Shown: piece by piece, positions 11,401 through 17,400 of the stretch
How the letters are laid out: the number at the start of each line of letters is the position of its first letter
How positions within the stretch are numbered: the first letter of the stretch is position 1
NCBI RefSeq assembly: GCF_041228105.1
Contig: NZ_CP166097.1
Coordinates: 2,480,001 to 2,544,000 of the forward strand
Direction of reading: 5' to 3'
DNA from: Pectobacterium aroidearum
GTDB taxonomy: Bacteria > Pseudomonadota > Gammaproteobacteria > Enterobacterales > Enterobacteriaceae
Length of the DNA: 64,000 nucleotides
Program-made: the position numbers and the translations under genes
Notes under the pieces: model-generated
Told to the model about the DNA's origin: nothing
The model's database searches: none
The model's input: the letters and a program-made list of their open reading frames with translations, nothing else

Positions 11401-14400
11401 CAGTCACGTTTGCTGAGCGATGGCGAGGCTGTTATCACGGCTGACCGCCTGAACCAGAGCGGTGAGATAGCCGCGGGCACGCTGAGCCTGACCACCACCA
11501 CGCTGGATAACAGCGGGCGGGTGCTGGGCAGCAATGGCCTGACAGTCACTAACCGTGATGAGCTGCTTAACCGTGCCAGCGGCGAGTTGCTGACCAACGG
11601 CGCAGGCCGTGTTGACAGCGGCACGCTGAGCAATGCGGGTACGCTGCAGGCGAATGACCTGCAACTGCGGGCTGATGAAATCGATAATCAGGGGCGTATT
11701 CAGGGCACTGACGCGCTGCGTCTGCTCGACGTGCTGCGCTATGTCGGCAATAAGAGCAGTCAACTGCTCAGCAACGGTGTCGCGACACTGCATGCCACAC
11801 GGGCGGACAATACCGGTTTATGGCAGGCGGGTACGCTATTGCTGAACGGCGACACGTTCAGCAATAGCGGCACGGTGGCGGGGCTGAACGGTCTGTCGCT
11901 CAGCGGATACGCACTCAACAATCAGGGGGAGCTGTTCTCGCAGGGCACAGTAACAGTAACCGGTAAGACGCTGGAAAACGGCGGCACGCTGACGGGCGTC
12001 GGCGGCTTTACGCTCCAACTCACCGACCGTGTCGATAACCTGACGACGGGGCGGTTACTCAGCGGCGGCACGGGCGAACTGACCACCGGTGTGCTGCGCA
12101 ATCAGGGACTGTGGCAGTCGGACGCGTTACGCCTGACCGCCCGTGACCTTGAGCAGCAGGGCAATCTGCTGGGCGTACAGCGCGGGACGCTGCAACTGAG
12201 CGGCTCGTATCAGGGCGCACAGGGTAGCCAGCTGGTCAGCGGCGGTGACCTGAGCCTGACGGCGCATGACATCACCAACCGCGGGCAGATACAGGGCAGC
12301 ACACTGACGCTGGGTGCCGATGAACTCACTAACCACGGTACTTTGCGTGGCAATAGCGCGCTTGACGCGACGGTCTCCCGTCAGTTTACCAATGCCTCGC
12401 AGTCACGTCTGAGCAGCGACGGCACGCTGAACGTGCAGGCGGCGACGCTGGCCAATCAGGGTGACATCAAAGCCGCGACTACCACACTGACGGGGAATAC
12501 CGTGACCAACGGCGGCACGGTGCAGGGCACCACGGCATTGCAACTGGACGCGACAGACCGCATCGTCAACCAGCAGGGCGGGCAATTGTTGTCCGATGGC
12601 ACTACCACGCTGAACGCGGCGGCGGTGGACAACCTCGGCTGGCTGCAGGGGCGCGGGCTGGCGGTGAACACCGCGCAGCTAACCCAGCAGGGCAGCCTGA
12701 TGGCACAGGATAAACTGACGTTATCCATTCCGCGGTGGGTGAATAACGGGCTGGTGCAGGCCGGTGAACTGGAGATTATCGCCGACGAACTCGACAACCA
12801 TGGCACGCTGCTGGGCCTGACACAGCTGGCGCTGCAGACGCAGCGGCTGATTAACCGTCAGGGGGCGAAGCTCTACAGCGCGCAGGACCTGCGCCTGAAA
12901 ACCCAAGAGCTGCAGCAGGACGGGCAACTGGTGGCGCTGGGCAACCTGAGTGCCGACATTACCGGACCGCTGACCTTCACCCAAAGCATGGCGGCCGGAC
13001 GACAGCTGACGCTGAACGTGGCGGGCGACCTCGACCAGCGCGGCACCCTGCAGGGTCAATCCGTCCAGCTGACCAGCACCGGCACGCTGACCAATCAGGG
13101 CAATATTCTGGCGGGCGGTGGGGAATCGCGCGTCAGTGCAAAAGATATCGTACAGCTGGAAGCGGGCAGCATTCAGGCGGGCGGTAATCTGACACTGATA
13201 AGCGACAATACGCTGAATAACAAGGGGCTGATTGGCACCACGGGCGACCTGCTGGTGCAGGCCGGCGGCTTGCTACACAACAGCAGCATGCTTTACGCGG
13301 GCGGCAATATGCGTCTGCTGTCGGATTCGCTGACCAACGTGTTCGGCACCATTCTGGCGGGCAATAACCTGTGGGTGCAGCGCGATGCACAGGGCACTGC
13401 CAGCACCTCGCTGCTCAACAGCTCCGGCACGATTGAAACCCAGTCCGGCGATATCACGATCAACACCGGCACGCTGACCAATCAGCGGGAAGGACTGGTT
13501 GTGACGGAAACGGAATTGGCTGGGGACTCGGTGCCGGATTGGGTTGGGAGAACAACGGCGAATATTCCTATTGAATGGTTTAAAGCTGAGGATTATGGGG
13601 TCGCAAGTTTCATATCTGTTTATAGAGGTGATGGATATTCTAGTGATGAATCAATAATATATGGTATGAAGCCATCATCTTCGTTATATGTTCCCTACGA
13701 ACATGCTTATATTAAAAATATCATAATAGCAAATAAGGAAATTAATATATCTGTACTAGGTTATGATGGCCGAATTTATTCTGGGAATAATATTTCTATA
13801 AATTCAATTATCCTAATTAATGATGCCTCTCAGATTGTTTCAGGAAAAAAAATAGAGTTAATTGGAGATAGTATAAGTAATCAGTCATATCAAACTGGGG
13901 TTACAAAAAAATATTTAACATATCAGTATGAAAATACTAAGTACAAACCAGCACAGTATTATATAAATGGTGTGCTTTCAAAAGTTAAATATACACCATC
14001 TAGTTTTGATTACATGTTGGCCAATTTTTCCCCATATCTTACTTATATCTTGAAAAATACCCCAACCACCGAAAAAACCGTTGGCGAAAGCTATAACGCC
14101 TTAATTCAGGCGGGCGGTACCATTACTGCTGACTTCAAACAGGATATTAGTAATACCACCCTGCAGCCGGGCAGCGGCGGGTTTATGCCCGCGTCCACCA
14201 AGCCTGTGCTGGATGTCATCACCACGCTGTCGCCGTTGCAGAAGCAGACTACGCGCCAACTGGTCAGTCAGGATTCGTCGTTTAATGCCGGGGCGGTTGA
14301 CGTCACCAAAGCCGGCGGCGGGCAGGCGCCGCTGGCGGGCAATGCCGCAGGCGTGAATGCGACGGGTAAAACCGTGACGCTGACGCCGCAATCTGGCACC

Positions 14401-17400
14401 GCGCTGCAGGTGGGCGCGCAGGCGGAGAACATCACCGCAGTCATTGCGGCCCCGAATACTGCTGAGCCGCTGACGCTGAACCCTAGTGATACAGTGGTGT
14501 TACCATCTTCTTCTTCCGGTCAAATCAACAACCCCGATGCGGTCACGCTGACGCCGCAGTCTGGCACCGCGCTGCAAGCCGGCGTACAGGCGGACAACAT
14601 CACCGCAGTCATCGCGACACCGACTACCACCGGGCCGCTGACGCTGAACACCGGTGATGCGGTGGTGTTAACCCCTTCAACCTCCGGCCATGTCAGCAAC
14701 CCTGATGCCGTTGCGCTATCGTCGACAGGCCCGCGGCCCGATACAGGCAGCAGCCTGACGCCGGTTAGCGTGGACAACACCGCAACGGGCATCACGGTAG
14801 CGGGCACGGTGGGCACCCCTGCCACGCTGGCGACACCGGGCCCGGTGGCGGTGGAAACGCTGAAACCAACGGTCAGTGCAGACAGCCTGCCGGGCGGGGC
14901 TACGCCTGCTGTGAAGCCACCGCTTTCTGCCGCAGACTTGCTGAGCGCCATCGGCAACGGCCTGCAAAATCTGAGCACCAACCCGCTTGCGGAGTACCCA
15001 TTGCCGACCGGCAATAAAGGGCTGCTGGTTGTCGACCCGAATGCCGACAGCCGCTACCTGATACACACCAACCCGAAACTGGAACAGCTGGGGCAGGTCG
15101 ACAATGCGCTGTTCAGCGATTTGCAGACGCTGCTGGGGCAGCAGCCGTCAACGGTGGTGCCGGTTGAGACACGCTCGCAGTGGACGCAGACCGACCGGGT
15201 GCTGGGCTCGTCCTACCTGCTGGACAAGCTGAATCTGGATGCAGACCACGATTACCGCTTCCTCGGGGATGCGGAGTTTGATACCCGCTACATCAGCCAG
15301 GCGGTATTGAAACAGAGCGGCCAGCGTCACCTGAACGGCACGGGCTCCGATTTGGCACAGATGCAAATGCTGCTGGATAACGCGGCGGCGGCGCAGAAAG
15401 GCATGAACCTGCAACTGGGTGTCAGCCTGACGCCGGAGCAGGTCGCCAACCTCAGCCAGAGTCTGGTCTGGTGGGAAAATATCGAGGTCAACGGGCAGAC
15501 CGTACTGGCACCGAAACTGTATCTGGCGCAGGCGGATAAAAATAACCTGCAGGGCAGCGCGATTGTCGCGAACAGGGTCGAGCTGAACGCCGGCGGCAGC
15601 GTCACCAACAGCGGGACGCTCAGGGCGGTTGAGGTGCTGGCGATTGCCAGCGGCGACAGGATTGATAACCACGAAGGCGGGCTGATTAAGTCAGACGGCG
15701 GCCTGAATCTGGTGGCGCTCAACAACATCACCAACAGCGGCAGCCGGATGGAAGGCAACACGCTGCAGCTTGCCAGCATCAACGGCGATATCATCAACCG
15801 CACCGAAAGCCGCACCTTCCAGACCGCGCAGCCGACGGCTTCCCACAGCGGCACCGGCTCGCTGGTCTTCACCGAACTGGGCAAAACCGCTGAAATTGTG
15901 GCGGGCAACAGCCTGACGCTCAGCGCGGGCAAGGATATCCGCAACGTGGCGGCCACGCTCAACGCCGGACAGGACATGGCGCTGAACGCCAAAGGCAATG
16001 TGGCGATGGAGGCGCTGACGCTGACCAATAACCGTGTCGATATCGGCTGGGGCAGCAGCAACACCGCGCTGAACACGGCGGTACAGGGCAGCACCGTCAC
16101 GGCGGGCGGTGCACTGAAGGCGGTGGCGGGTCAGGATATTCAGATTGCTGCCAGTGCGCTTTCCGGCGGCACGGCGCTGTCGCTGGCGGCGGGCAACGAT
16201 ATCCGCCTGACGGCACAGGATACGCTGAAAGAGACGCTGTATCAGGGCGGTAGCACGGCGCAGCATCGTACGCAGGAGGTGGCTAATGCTCAGTTGCTGA
16301 GCGGTGGCGAGTTGAGTCTGGTAGCCGGACGGGATGTGCTGTCCGAGGCGGCCAGCCTGAACGCCAAAGGCACGGCGACACTGGCGGCCGGGCGTGACCT
16401 GAATCTGCTGTCTGAAACCGAAGAAACCTACCGCGGGAACTGGTGGAATCGCCACGCCGACTGGCAGCAAAATATCACCCAGCAGAGCACCGAACTCACG
16501 ACGGGCCAGGGCCTGAACCTGCAGGCAGGCAGAGACATCAACCTGCAGGCGGCGCAGGGCGTGGCGAGCGGCGCGGTGACGGCGCAGGCGGGCAACAACA
16601 TCAATCTGCTGTCGGCGACCGAAACGCAGCACACCTTCTTTGAAGAAACTCAGGTCAAGAAGAAGCGGTTTTCGAAGACGGTAACGCATACCCTGCAGGA
16701 AACGTTGCAGACGAATGAGAAAGGCAGCCTGCTGTCGGGTGACAGTGTCACACTGGCGGCTAATCAGGATATCAACCTGCAGGGCTCCTCGGTGGTCGGT
16801 GACAAACAGGTGACGCTGCTGGCGAACAACGACGTCAACACCGCTGCCAGCGTGGAGAACTACCAGAATTATGAAGAGCACAGCAAGAAAAAGAGCGGGC
16901 TGTTCAGCGGCGGCGGTATTGGCTTTACCATCGGCTCAACGTCAACCAGCCAGAAACTGCGCGACCAGGCGGCGACCCAAAGCCAGAGCATCAGCACCCT
17001 CGGCAGCACGACCGACTCGGTGACGGTGAAGGCCGGGAACGATGTCAGCATCAGCGGCACCGACATGGTGGCCGGGAAGGATATTCTCCTGCAGGGCAAC
17101 AATGTCACCCTCGACCCGGGCTACGACACGCGCAAACAGCAGCAGGAGTTTGAGCAGAAAAGCGCAGGGCTGACCGTGGCGCTGTCCGGCGTGGTGGGCT
17201 CGGCGCTCAACAGCGCGGTGCAGAGCATTCAGGCGGCGAAAAGTGAAAGCGATGGCCGGCTGGCGCTGCTGCAGGGCATGAAGGCCGGGCTGGCGGGGTA
17301 TCAGGCCTATCAGGGCAGCCAGTCCGAGCTGAACAACAAGGGGGAGGCGTCTTTTGTCGGCGTCAGCATTTCGCTCGGGGCGCAGAACTCACGCTCCAGC

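Noticed and set aside
4000..13500. Regularly spaced repeats that might suggest a CRISPR array
   Set aside because: The repeats are coding (LDNQGT / LTNRGQ units in frame), of variable length and divergence, without spacers of constant size.
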